Assembly: GCF_019925205.1 (NCBI RefSeq)
Contig: NC_083560.1
Span: 103,692,083 to 103,756,082 of the forward strand
DNA: 64,000 nucleotides
Direction of reading: 5' to 3'
DNA from: Metopolophium dirhodum
Lineage: Eukaryota > Arthropoda > Insecta > Hemiptera > Aphididae
In this document: one piece after another, positions 24,935 through 36,355 of the stretch
Layout of the letters: each line of letters begins with the position of its first letter
Numbering within the stretch: the stretch's first letter is position 1
The notes under the pieces: model-generated
Database searches by the model: none
Seen by the model: only the letters and a program-made list of their open reading frames with translations
Told to the model about the DNA's origin: nothing
Translations under genes and position numbers: made by a program

Positions 24935-25725
24935 AAAAAGGTGGATAAGTGGATGTCACTCTGCTGTACAGTAGGTTACAAGTGGGTCACTGTAATGGAT
25001 GGTGTTAAATTTGAATTCAATGATATTATAATATCATTGTATAAGAAAAACGATTCTGAGCGAAAACGGTCAGCCAACCTATGATATTACCAAGTATATT
25101 TGATGATATTATTGTGAATAAAGTAATTTATATATAACCTATTTACGTGGAGCCTTAATTTTTTTCATCTGCATTTGAAACAATAACCTAGGAGCCTTCT
25201 ATTAAATTTTCAAGCTTTTTTACTCAACAGATAAAATTTTATTGATATTTATAGAAAAAAAAACTAAAAAAATTTAAAACTGACAATGGCCGTAAACAGC
25301 TCAAAAAGAGTCAAAATATTTTGTAAATTTTATGGTGTATAGAAAATGCTAATATAAACATTCAGTCAAAATTTCATGTCCCTACGGTCATTTGTTTTAG
25401 AGTTACACCAAAAACCAAAATCGATTTTCTCGAAAACAGATTTTGCGTAAAAATTCCCGTTTTTCCTTAATTTTTCTTTTGTTTTTCACGTCGCTTGTGA
25501 AAACTACTGGGAAATTTTTACTTTTGACCCCCCCAAAGTACCAACTAGATTCACTTTCCTATCAGAAAAGTTACTATTGAAGAAAATCCAAGCACTTTTA
25601 CTGTCCTTAAAGGTGATGACAGACACAAAAATAAAAAAAAAATAAAAAAAATAAAAAAAAAAATAAAAAAAAAAACACACATCATTGTAGAATCAATACA
25701 TTCATCGCTTCGCTCAGAATCGAAA
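24935..25725 (+). repeat. Repeat A, second well-preserved copy with internal deletion
   Basis: Nearly identical to 15335-16250, including aaaaaggtggataagtggat, gattctgagcgaa at 25052-25064 and the inverted ttcgctcagaatc at 25709-25721. It lacks a block of over 100 bp that the first copy carries after gtggagcctt (about 15556 onward). The A-rich block near 25628-25672 is longer and interrupted. The 64-codon frame at 24890-25084 is simply the repeat read as protein. Confidence 0.75.
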
Positions 25726-25735
25726 AGAAATAAAT

Positions 25736-26015
25736 GGATGTAAATTGTGTACAGTTTTTGGTAATAGATTTGAACATCTAAGTAGTACGGAAAATAGAAT
25801 ATATATTGTGAAAAATTTAATAGATGTTGTTATAATCTAGAATGCTACGATAATAATAAATATGAATGAGATTATGTAGGTATACAAATGTATTGACTGT
25901 AACAGAATATTGTTTAGAGATAAGACTCATAAATGTGGTTATAATAAATGTAGAAATTGTCTAGAAGAAGTGAAAATAAATTAACATCAATGTTATATGC
26001 AACGTAGACTAACAC
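25736..26015 (+). pseudogene. Cysteine-rich coding relic, possibly Polinton/Maverick DNA polymerase B
   Basis: One frame runs through this stretch with three in-frame stops (near 25835, 25877 and 25982). It has a C-x2-C pair at 25739/25748 and another at 25889/25898. An H-x-C-G...C-x2-C cluster follows at 25931-25961, and H-Q-C-Y-M-Q at about 25984-26001. From memory, the paired cysteines followed by H-x-C-Y-M resemble the zinc-binding stretch of Polinton type protein-primed polymerase B; another zinc-binding protein is possible. The copy is clearly dead. Repeat A abuts its left end and may have inserted into it. Confidence 0.35.
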
Positions 26016-26037
26016 AATGAGGTAATTGTTTTGTAGG

Positions 26038-26181
26038 ATGTATAAGTCGTTTGCTAATAGTGGAATATTGACAATTCATCGACGGACGCATACGGGTGAA
26101 TACGCATGCGACGTATGTGACAAGTCTTTTGCTAATAGTGGAACATTGACGATTCATCGACGGACCCATACGGCACTGTAA
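26038..26181 (+). pseudogene. C2H2 zinc-finger fragment (two fingers, first one broken)
   Basis: The 47-codon frame has one full finger. Its cysteines are at 26107 and 26116 and its histidines at 26155 and 26167, a C-x2-C-x12-H-x3-H pattern. It is preceded by a T-H-T-G-E-Y linker. The upstream finger keeps its two histidines (26077, 26089), but its cysteine half is out of frame because of small indels. The two fingers are nearly identical in DNA, as in tandem zinc-finger arrays. A possible acceptor tttgtag lies just before the ATG. Stop at 26179. It is most likely a piece of a multi-finger gene copied or transduced here, not a functional gene. Confidence 0.6.
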
Positions 26182-26559
26182 AAATATATTTAATCTCTAT
26201 GGGTTCTCTTTTCGGTTCTCAAAATTCTTGTAATTAACTTGTTATCGGTAAAAAAAAATCGTTACCAGTATAAAGTCTTGAATTTTCTTAAAATATAAAT
26301 AGGCATAATTTGTATAGCATAATCTATTTCATATGTTTGTAAAATACTAGTTGTATGTACTGTAGAAAATAGTAAATTAAATTACTTATTGTAATAACTT
26401 AAGTTTACTTTAAAATATTCTTCTTGAAAATGAAGTCTGACCCAGTGACAAATCTTCTACGTCGAGAATTGGTTTTCGTGTTGAATTCATTTTTATCACA
26501 CTTATTACAGTGGCTTACTCAATTACAGTTCCTATATCATTTTTTAAATTTTTTTGATT

Positions 26560-27700
26560 ATACACACCGTAGCATATCGGGAGGGAATTCACCGGCTGGG
26601 AGTACTTCTTCCAAGTCATTGTGTGCTGTTTATTTATTATACCAGGCGAAAACATATTGGATGGTGTGCTGGGATAGGCCCTAATAATGCATCCTCACAA
26701 CGTAATTATTATACAACTAGTGAGGGGCTCTGCATACAAGTGTCTTAATTAAATTGGTTTTCATTTCTTCCAGCTAGCTGTTCTGCACACTCGAATTATT
26801 ATATCTGGCTCATCCCACGCGTTGCAAAGTTTGATACCACCTCTCATACCGCTTGATCCTTCTCAAATTTCTCTTATAGTCTAGTCAATCTCACACGCGG
26901 TGACTTTAGTGTCCAAAGAAATACTCCTTATTAGTAACTCTCTTAGAGCACTCTTTGCTCTTGAAAATCCTTACGCCAAAAATGAAATGATTCATTCCAT
27001 TCAAAAAAAGTTATCACACTCATGAAAAAAAATCAAATTTAGATGGGTCCCCTCGCACATTGGAATAATAGACAATGAATTTGCTGATAGGGCAGCCAAA
27101 CGAAGGAATAGCATCACCCAGCTCGGTAAGAATAAACAAAATAACATTTCAAGACGCACTCATAAAAATCAATAATCTAATTCAAATAGAGGGGACTTCA
27201 AATACAAATAGGTAAACTTAAAGAAATCAAAACATCAATAGACCCATGGACATTCCTCTCACCCTAATAAGAAGAGGAAGTTATATCAAGGACTCGGATT
27301 GGACAATCCCATCTAACACAATTGCACCTCATAACGAAAGAATACTGCTCGACCTGTGAACTCTGTGACAAAGAACTGACAATCAAACACATTACACTAG
27401 AATGATCCAAGTTAAACAGCTAAAGATAAATTTTCGGAAACCCATCAGTAATGCAACAAGTACTTGGTGAAGAGAACTCCAAAAACATATATAATTTTTT
27501 CACAACCACAAATATAGCTTGGAAAAATTACTTTAAAAAAAAATAATACATTTATATAATATATTTCATAAAGTCCCTCTACTGTTAAACATAATGTTTT
27601 CTAGTTTTTTAAGAACAATACTATGTAATTATTACAGGCTAATGACCTCAGAAATTGAAGCCTTATCAACCCAATAAAAAAAAAATAATAATAATAATAA
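26560..27700 (+). mobile_element. Decayed non-LTR retrotransposon (LINE) 3' end with RNase H
   Basis: Fragments of one LINE ORF2 appear in order but in shifted frames with stops. Near 26566 is a piece like the end of the reverse transcriptase. From 26933 comes an RNase H segment S-L-R-A-L-F-A-L-E-N-P, then R-W-V-P-S-H-I-G-I at 27041-27067 and N-E-F-A-D-R-A-A-K to 27100, a signature of LINE RNase H domains. At 27292-27410 is T-R-I-G-Q-S-H-L-T-Q followed by cysteines at 27346, 27355 and 27364 and a histidine, the usual C-terminal tail. The 3' end is gctaatgacctcagaaattg..., an A-run and (ATA)n at about 27675-27700. I/Jockey-like clade inferred. The 5' part is missing or unrecognisable. Confidence 0.75.
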
Positions 27701-28068
27701 TGTTTTGGTATATAGAAAATGTTAATGACACATTTAATGTATATGGTGTCAATTTCATGTATTTACGATTATTTTTTAGATTTTCTCTAAATAGCCAATA
27801 CATTTTTTCCAAAACTGGTTTTGCGAAAAAAACCCGATTCTCCTTAATTTTTGGTTTATTTTTTCTGACGTTTTTGAAAAGAGCTGGACATTTTTTTTTT
27901 ACTCTTTAAAGTTTCACTTTTTTACCAGAAAGATGCTGAAGTAAAAATTAAATAATTTTTACTGCTCTAAAAGGCGATGACCAGCACAAAAAAAAAATAA
28001 TATTAAAAAAAAAAAAAACAGATCAATGTAAAATCAATACATTCATCGCTCCTTCAGAACCTAAAATT
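27700..28068 (+). repeat. Repeat A, 3' portion
   Basis: Starts ttttggtatatagaaaatg and follows the distal part of repeat A through ttttgcgaaaaaaacccga, the tttttactgctctaaaaggcgatgacca segment and an A-rich block. It ends atcaatgtaaaatcaatac and cattcatcgctccttcagaa. It directly follows the LINE tail, so the LINE probably inserted into, or truncated, an existing repeat A copy. Confidence 0.6.
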
Positions 28069-28116
28069 ATATGAAGTGAACCACTTGTTCGCATGTTGTT
28101 TAGTTTATAACGGTTA

Positions 28117-28674
28117 ATGGACTTAGATTTAATTGGCTTATGAAGGTGTATCAAGGGATGGGTGAAACAAGGTCACCGGGATAAAAATAAAACAATGAAT
28201 ATACAAATAAATTGTAATAAATAATAAGCAATATCAAAAATTATAAAAAAATTGAATATGGATATGTCATCAATTTAATAGTATTTAAAACTGTAAATTA
28301 TAATTTATATTAGTATCTTTAGTTTTAAACTTTATTTAACCATCACATTAAAACATTCAAATAAAATAGAGATTTTAAATTATCTTAAATAATTTAACTC
28401 AATTAATTTTAAATTGAATTACTTAATAATTATTATAATGTTTTAAAGTGATAGTTAAATAAAGTTTAAAACTAAAGATACTAATATAAATTATAATTTA
28501 CAGTCTTAAATACTATTAAATTGATTACATATCCATATTAAATTTTTTTATAATTTTTGATATTGCTTATTATTTATTACAATTTATTGGTATATTCATT
28601 GTTTTTTTTATCCCTGCAGTGACCTTGTTTCACCCATCCCTTGATACCTTGATACACCAATTGAATCTAAGTCT
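28117..28674. mobile_element. Foldback element: two ~240-bp inverted arms, ~80-bp loop
   Basis: The left arm (about 28117-28356) runs from acttagatttaattgg through caagggatgggtgaaacaag and atctttagttttaaacttta. It recurs in reverse complement at about 28438-28674 with only scattered differences. The centre is AT-rich with no coding capacity. Arms this long and this similar mean a young foldback or palindromic MITE, or a recent inverted duplication. The single strand would form a long hairpin. I found no convincing target-site duplication, so transposition is inferred and the exact ends are approximate. Confidence 0.75.
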
Positions 28675-28679
28675 AAATG

Positions 28680-31440
28680 ATTGTACCTATTATCAATAAT
28701 AGGCATCGATATTTGACCAATATCAGAAGACAAAAATTATTATTCGCTTTTAGTTCCGTAAAAACAAAATACACTCGTATATAATAATATTATGATACAC
28801 GGTCATTATTGGAGACTGTCTGTATATGCTCGTTGTGGTTCGTCAAAGACTTCAACGCTGGTCGATATTTTTATTTATAGTATATTATACTATAATAATA
28901 ATATAACAATATAATGTCCTGTAATGCGTTTTGTACTTCGTAATAATTTTTTACTTTAGTGATTTCTCGGCGTGTCTGTGTTGCATTGTCGGTCTTCAGT
29001 TTACAGCCACGATAAGTCACGCACGTTCATTGTGCATCTGCATATTACGGGCAATCGTGGTTCATGCGTTTGTAACCAAAAGTGTTTTGTTTGAAAATTT
29101 GTTCGCCATAGACTGTATAGGATATCCCTTAGATTATTATAAAGCAAGAGAATTTTTTTTAAACATTTTTTCTATTTGATCTCCTAAATTTGTGTTTAAA
29201 AAAAAACTACAAACATTTTTGGAATAATTTATAAAGAAAAATGTAATTTCCTATGTACTATGTACTAGCATGCTTCTTCATAATTTATTGATGCGTATAC
29301 GTGTATGTTCAAATATGGACTATTCTGTATCCAATTTTTTTTTCTCAAGATTATCAATTTTTATAAATAAATGGTCACCTGAACGAAATTTACATTAGTC
29401 ACGATTTTGTTCATTGTAATTCACTCGTAAATGTATTAATATTTATAATTGTAGTTAGTAAGTCCGTGAACAAACATATAAAACCAACAAATAAATTGCT
29501 TGTGATTGAAAGGTTGTTCCTTCAAAGAAGCCACTGCCCGCCAATTATTTTTATCAATTTAAAAATACTACCAACTAATCCCAAATCAATAGAAAATAAT
29601 TAAAAATATAGTTTCGCTAAATTACGTTGCAATTGAATACACGAGGTGAAATAATCTTCATCGTGTAACTAATGATTAATATTCAACTATGATAAACTGG
29701 AAAGCTTTGCACAGTTAAGTCATAACTGTCATTATTTTTTTTTACCATTATTAGTTGACATTTATCTATATTTACCGACATACAAGGCGTTGTAATACTT
29801 ATTTTATATATTCATAATTAAAAACAAACATTTGATATACCATTTAAAATGTTTGTGTGGCCTACGAGCTCACAATTTTAAAAACAAATTCGTTAAGTTA
29901 ATTAGTTCATACAGTTAAATAATAAATTACTATTTACCATACACTTTTCTCGCATATTTAGATTGTCATCATCGTTACAATATCAATATAAATATATAGA
30001 CATTTTTTTCTTCGTTAATATAATATAATATATTATAGTGTTATGTAAAAACTGTGTACCTAGTACAGATTAATTATACAATAAATTATAGCTATACAAC
30101 TAGAATTATCAATAATTAATCAAATCATCATTTAATTAGTAATTAGTGTAATATGTAATGCGATAATTCTAAAAATTTAAGCATTTAAGGTTTATATAAA
30201 CATGTCTATATTTTGCTATTGTACTAGGGAGCCAAAGTATAATTTTTTTTTTAAGAATCTTGAAAGAGATACTATATGTTTAGTTTCTAATGATAATTAT
30301 ATATTGTACATTTTGTATAAATAACAGTTATGTTTAGTTGTATCCCCATTTGGCCATATCTACCAAAATAATACGTATTTTAGGTGTCCCGTGTTGTTAT
30401 CCCTATACATCGCCCACGTCAACGCCCCTGCACTGGTTAATTTCATATTTTCCTGATACAGTCAGAAAACAATTACAAAATTGTGCATTGGGACATTTGA
30501 GTCTGCAGGCTAACGAGCACATAAACTGCAGAATTACGATGCCATCAGCTAAATAATTTAGATAAAATACAACAACCACGGCACACGTATACCAAATCTA
30601 TCCGTAAATTTCCAAATTAAATCGTGCTTGTCAAGTAGGTAGGTACTTATAATTTATCATAATATTTGTCTGCAATTTTTAATACAAGAGCAATCATGAT
30701 TATTAAATTACTTTCTTAGATCGGTTCTATGTATTTATAAGTGATAGGTACATGAAAGCAAGGAGCATCGAAAGACAATACATATTTTAATATGCTCTAT
30801 AACACGGAGTCATGGACGACGGACTACGATAAATTCTAATAATTGTGAATTGTTTTCTTTTCCATAGAAAAAGTGGTATTGTTCTTAAATAAAAATTATA
30901 TGGACACTAATAGTTTTAATACATTTTTATTTTAATCCATCATTTTGGCGGTAACATAATCCTTTCATTCTTTTCAATATATGCGGGAGACTTCACTTTC
31001 CACAAATATGTTCAGATATTTGCATCTATCTACAGTTAACACACACACACTACACACAAATATTAAAATGAAATTTGAACTGCAGAAAACTATAATAATA
31101 TGTACCACTAGTTGCGTAACAATTAGATTTACAATGAACATGGCAAAAATAAGCCATTGGAACCATTGGAGCCATTTGGTTATTATAAAAAAGCTCTGAA
31201 AACAATTTTGTTTTAAAAATAAAATAATAATATGTAGTTAATTGTTCCTATACATCTTCAAAATTAAATTGGTAAAATTAATAGGACAATTACCGTTGAC
31301 TTAATTTCTTCAGCCAGTCAAAATACACTAAGTACTTACATAATGTTTTTATAATAATATTATTTTTTCAAACGTAACAAAAAATAAATAACCGTATAAA
31401 ATAAAATCATATTTTTTTAAAAATAATATCTATAAAAACT
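28680..31440. other. AT-rich noncoding stretch
   Basis: Includes short unassigned plus frames at 28931-29179, 30338-30556 and 30981-31199, none with a recognisable motif. A small (CA)n tract is near 31040. Confidence 0.5.
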
Positions 31441-31540
31441 TAGATTGTCAATATTCAGTGATGAAACATCAGACCCTATCTGTAGTCGTTGGACCGTGGC
31501 CAAAGCCGCAATGTCACCCTATCGTTCGCCACTGATTATA

Positions 31541-32345
31541 CAGGGTGATCCACCAAGCATGCTCAGTGCTTGCTTTAATTTTTTCCTTTAATAATGTAAT
31601 TATTCAAATTCAGGTTTTTCCTAGGTACTTAAGGACCACATTTCCAAATACTTGGATTTTTATTTATACTTACCAAGGACTAAGGAGTGTCAAGTGTCTT
31701 GTGGCGATACCGCAACTTCTTTTTTTCAAACGAAAATAATATTTTTACTGTGAATTATCAAGCAAATTACTTTTGAACATTTTAATGTATCTAAATCCAA
31801 AATCAAACTGCTGGTTTTTGAGTTTTTTTTAAATTTTATTCATTTAAGATGAAATATATTACTATTATTATTTATCTATTTCTTAGGCAAAAGAATACTG
31901 GGCCCAACTGCAATATAATTATAGGTTTTGAAGATGTGGGTTCTACAATGATTTAAAATGTATTGTAATAACTAATTAATATTGGTTTATCAACATTTAA
32001 TCATTTATACAAATTTTCGGAGTATAATAAGTACTAGATTAAATACAACTAACATTTAACTATTCTATTACACAATTGTTAAGGACTCAATATAATATGG
32101 ATAATTTTAGAAGCAAGGCCAACGATTGAATTTTTATTTTATCAGATAACTATCCGCTTAACAATTTACAGTGTATAAAGTTCGTTCTTATTTGTAAGAA
32201 ATAATAAAGTATCTTCAAAGGACACTCCTTATAATATGGGATGACAATCATATTGTGCTTAAAAATTCCAAAAAAAAAGAATTTGAATAAATTCACAATC
32301 GACAGAAAAAAATGGAGTGGTGGACATGCTTGATGAATCACTCTG
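31541..32345. mobile_element. TA-flanked TIR element, family B, copy 1 (Tc1/mariner-like, nonautonomous)
   Basis: The left end reads cagggtgatccaccaagcat. The right end, in reverse complement, reads cagagtgattcatcaagcat, so the imperfect TIR is over 20 bp. TA dinucleotides flank it (31539-31540, 32346-32347), as expected for TA-inserting superfamilies. The same family recurs at 33694-34561. Short frames inside start identically (M-I-H-Q-A-C) on both strands only because the TIRs are symmetrical. No transposase is visible. Confidence 0.65.
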
Positions 32346-32349
32346 TATA

Positions 32350-33690
32350 TTATAATTCCAACTTACTATAATAATCTTACACACTAACACACTTGTACGT
32401 AGTTGCACATTTCATACGTGACGTGATTGACACCCGACCGCGATTTGTAAGAAAAAAATATATGTCGAATTTTTTACTTAAATTTTTTTTTCTTCCGATC
32501 GCTCGACCTTCGTGATGTTTTCGAATCGTTCGATCGTATAATAATAATGCATAACAATATTGTACATTATACACTACCTATACATAATATTAATATGTTT
32601 ATGTATAATAATAGAGGTAGGTACGCCCAGGTAGTCGTATAGTATACCTATTGTGATGTCACACTATAGTTTTTTTTTTATTTGTTCACCTATAATACGT
32701 GCGTAGTGTAAAGGTATATATGACGGCTATCAGATCGTTCTTGGACAAGGATTATATAGATATATTATAAATTATTAAAATCTACCAACAGATCTTTAGT
32801 CATTAATTCGTATACATATTAGTATGTTGCAAAATAATACATTCAATCTTCTTACCTAGTGCTTTACTGTTTTAGATTCCGAGCGAAGCATGTTTTACAA
32901 TGACAAGTTTTTTTTTCTTCTTCTCCTATAGTCGATTTGTGTGATAAACAAAGACTACAATAACTTATATTAACGTTTTGATTAACCGTACAATCGTTTA
33001 CTATTGTAGTATACTGTACATATAGTAATAATAATTAGAGTTGCCAACTCGGTAAATTTTAAGGCTAAATGTAAATGTACGTAAATTGTATACCGATGTT
33101 TGTTTTCCACCGTTGTTGAAATCGATACATCGAATGACACTCAATTTAAATGTTTTTTCCATCGTAATAACTTTTATTTATATAAGTACTAATTATTGTA
33201 ATATTAAAAATCTATTTAGTCTATTTTACTATTACCAAACATATTCTATATTTTAAACATTTGTTTAAGGTTTCCTATCAAAATATTATGTTTAGTACAA
33301 ATGGGAAATAATTAACATTTCTATGTAAACACAGACATTAATCCAATTGAATGGACAAATTAGGAAAAGAATGTTATATACCTATTTAAATCAAAAATGC
33401 ACCGTACTTTATTCAAACATTTTTAGAAAAATAATAATACCTAAAAAATGTAGGTACTGATTTACCAAATTGCACGTAAGTACATATTATACCAAACATT
33501 TTCACTTGTCAATTCCACATCCTCAATAATAATATTATGCCCAAAAGTACGTGACATTGACGCAATATTTTATTGTCAAATATAATATTATTATTATATG
33601 GTCACGCGTTCGTAATAATATAATTTCTTGTAAACTTTCCGGTGTCGGTTTACGACCGTATAAGCGTAATGCTTAATATGCATATAATAT
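32350..33690. other. AT-rich noncoding stretch; degenerate repeat A end near 32875
   Basis: At 32873-32892 ttttagattccgagcgaagc matches the minus-strand right end of repeat A, but little else of it remains. A modest CpG enrichment lies at 32400-32530. No gene is supported. Confidence 0.45.
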
Positions 33691-33693
33691 ATA

Positions 33694-34561
33694 CAGGGTG
33701 ATTCACCAAGCAAATTAAAATTCAAGAGATTTTTTGTACTACTTAAGAAGTATCCTGTGGAGATACAAACTTTGAAAAACAGAAGTTTGAACCCTTTCTA
33801 CAGTACATTATTTCGCGGATAATTTTTATGAAAACTTTGACGTATCAAAATCAAAATTCGAACGATTAGTTTTTCAGTTTCGGAGTTTTCTAACTTTGTG
33901 TAGGTACTAAGGATAATAGGTCAAAATAAAAGGCCATGAAAGATATGGGGGTATTGAAAATTTTAAAATTGTAGTAATCAATATTCATCTATGGATAAAA
34001 TAAGTTATACATAAACATTAATATGAATAATTTATAAATAAACACTAGATCTGATATTACATAGGTATATCATGTGATCGCCGCTTATGATAATCACAGT
34101 TAATGTAATCAATGTACAAAATATAAAATTATGTAGGTAGGTACTTTAATTTTCGTTTAGTGTTATCAGTCGGTTTATGTTATCGATTATGTCCAGTACC
34201 AAGGTGATTACTTTAAGCGGCGACCACTGTATTTTACACTTTTGTGAAACATTTTTAACTTTTAAGGTATATATTATCCTTGGTATAAACATTTTAATAA
34301 CTGAGAACCCACTCATTCAAATTTTGAATAAATTAAGTACATTAACCTACATTAAAAAATTCAAAAAAATGGTCCAAAAAAAATGTACGGTAAAAAGTGG
34401 GATTCTCATTTAAAAAATAGCCACAGACCATTTCAGGTAGTACAATAATCTCAAGAATATGAAATTTCGGTATTTAAGTATATTTAAAAAAATCAAAAAA
34501 TCAGAATTTCAATGCACTATTAACTGGACAAATGGTGGTGAGCACTCGGTGAATCACCCTG
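33694..34561. mobile_element. TA-flanked TIR element, family B, copy 2
   Basis: Left end cagggtgattcaccaagc, right end cggtgaatcaccctg: a perfect 14-bp TIR (cagggtgattcacc) extended imperfectly. TA lies on both sides (33692-33693, 34562-34563). It shares the interior order with copy 1 (cctaggtactt/tactacttaag region, then the gatac...aactt block, then cgtatcaaaatcaaaa versus tgtatctaaatccaaaatc). The 78-codon frame at 34177-34413 shows no known domain. Length is 868 bp. Confidence 0.7.
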
Positions 34562-34566
34562 TATAA

Positions 34567-35012
34567 GCACGGTGAACCAGCATGATTTTCCGTTTTCCCG
34601 TTTTAGTTTAATCGGTGAAAACGAGAAAACACGGTGGGCCACCTGTAACATACGTAGGTAGGTACATATCATAATATTATATCGGTAGAAATAATATAAC
34701 AAAGAAAGTCGTATTGCAAATACTCGTCGCTATCTGCTAATTTATTATATATTTCTGAATTTGGATTTGATAATAATATGGTCTTTAAGAACCTATATTT
34801 AAAAATTCCAATAGTCTGAATTCGAATAAATTTATTATTCACTGAAAAAGTGATGTACACACTATGGGCAGGCACGATTTTCCGTTTTCCCGTTTTAGTT
34901 GAATCAGTGAAAATACGATGGGCCACCTTAGCTGTGCGTACATAACATGTCGGTAGAAATAATTTGATATTATAGAAAGTCGTATTGCAAATATTCGTTG
35001 CTAATAATACAT
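34567..35012. repeat. Direct duplication of a ~150-bp unit, period about 295 bp
   Basis: Copy 1 (about 34569-34745) and copy 2 (about 34866-35010) share gattttccgttttcccgttt, gggccacct, cggtagaaataat and aaagtcgtattgcaaatact/attcgt in the same order. Both encode M/V-A-H-R-I/V-F on the minus strand at equivalent places. The first copy begins within a few bases of the right end of the family B element at 33694-34561. Confidence 0.7.
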
Positions 35013-35014
35013 TA

Positions 35015-36240
35015 TATTATTTTTTTTTTACTATGGCGATGGCGTGCGGATGATACCTACTTACATATTATTCTAATATAATACTGCAAATGTTGCATGC
35101 ACTCGATTATACATAATATCATTATGATGTATATGATATATACGTTTTTGATTTTTCTTGTTCCGGTGAATACTTCACATAATTAAACGTTAGATACAAC
35201 ATATTATATGTATATTATTATAATATGGTCCATAGAACGTGTGGTGCAATTAAACCATAGAACAAAGCAACTTCCAACGAGTACATATTATTCGCGATTT
35301 CGCATAGGTATAGGTACTCAAATATTTTTTTTTACTTAAAAATCGGTTTACGTTTACTTTCACCGTTTTCTTTACTATTTACACATTATTTTTGTATAAT
35401 ATATTATAATATTATGATTTTTCGTTTCCATATCAGCTATAAATTATAATACTTATATTTATAGGCACCTACCTCCCTACCTAGTTATAGTATTTTTTAC
35501 ACGTCATAATATTGCTTAATGCTCAAGTGAGATATATTTTCCGTTTATGTCAATGTATGATATTGATAAAATGTGATATTAGCTATCATAAAGATGATAA
35601 GCGAAAACATAAATTTCCTCATACCAATGGGAGAACGCAGACTAATTTCTCCCACTAGGGCCAGTCAGAAGGCAACCTCAACATTTTGATTTTTATAAAA
35701 CCTGGTAAAATATCTACAAAAATTATAAATTGAACGTGTAGTTTATGGCTGTATTATAATAGTAGTTCGACTTGTAATATTAAGATCGATAATACATTAA
35801 TACCTAAGTAATAATAATAATAAAAACAGAAATTCGATAGTAAGTTAATTATATAGCTTTGAATATTGCTCGAAAGTGGAAAAAGAACATTATTAATAAC
35901 GGGTTCAGTTTGTCATTAATTTAATTTAAAAGTGAGTGTATAAATATTATTAATAAGACTATTATCATGATTCCGAGTTGGAGTATGCGTTATATTATGT
36001 ATATTGTATTTAGGTTTTGAATTTCAAATCTATATCTACCTATAGTGTAAAATACAAGGAGTGAAAAAATAAAATATATTTCTTAAAATATTCGATGCGG
36101 TGCTAAAAATATTAGAAAATAATCAAAATTTGCGTTCTGTTCAAAATAGCTGCGTCTGTACATTTCACACTGTATTTTCCGCACTTTCCAATCTTTGAAT
36201 GTGGAGCTTTGTGAAACACTGAAACGTTTGTAACAACTAT
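35015..36240. other. AT-rich noncoding stretch
   Basis: A short dyad (gggagaa...ttctccc) is near 35630-35655. Nothing else is supported. Confidence 0.55.
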
Positions 36241-36244
36241 TGCG

Positions 36245-36355
36245 TTTCGTTCTCGAAGTACAAATACCTATTCATACTAAACAGGAAAAAAAAATTACAA
36301 AAATAAAAACAACACACCGATGTAAAACCAACGACTGCTGTTTCTCGCTTCGGTT
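36245..36355 (+). repeat. Repeat A, right-end fragment
   Basis: aaaaacaacacaccgatgtaa followed by ctcgcttcgg parallels the terminal part of repeat A, with the A-rich block upstream. It is strongly diverged, and a similar right-end scrap (cctctcagaatctaaaatc) lies at 38944-38962. Confidence 0.35.

Noticed and set aside
24890..25084. 64-codon plus frame
   Set aside because: It lies across the left part of repeat A; the copy at 15335 is nearly identical DNA without any sign of a conserved protein.
31456..31534. Possible 79-bp MITE bounded by cagtgatgaa and ttcgccactg
   Set aside because: The ends match only partly and no target duplication is present. It directly abuts the family B element and may be part of another repeat.
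31545..32341. Two frames beginning M-I-H-Q-A-C on opposite strands
   Set aside because: The shared start is produced by the inverted terminal repeats of the family B element.
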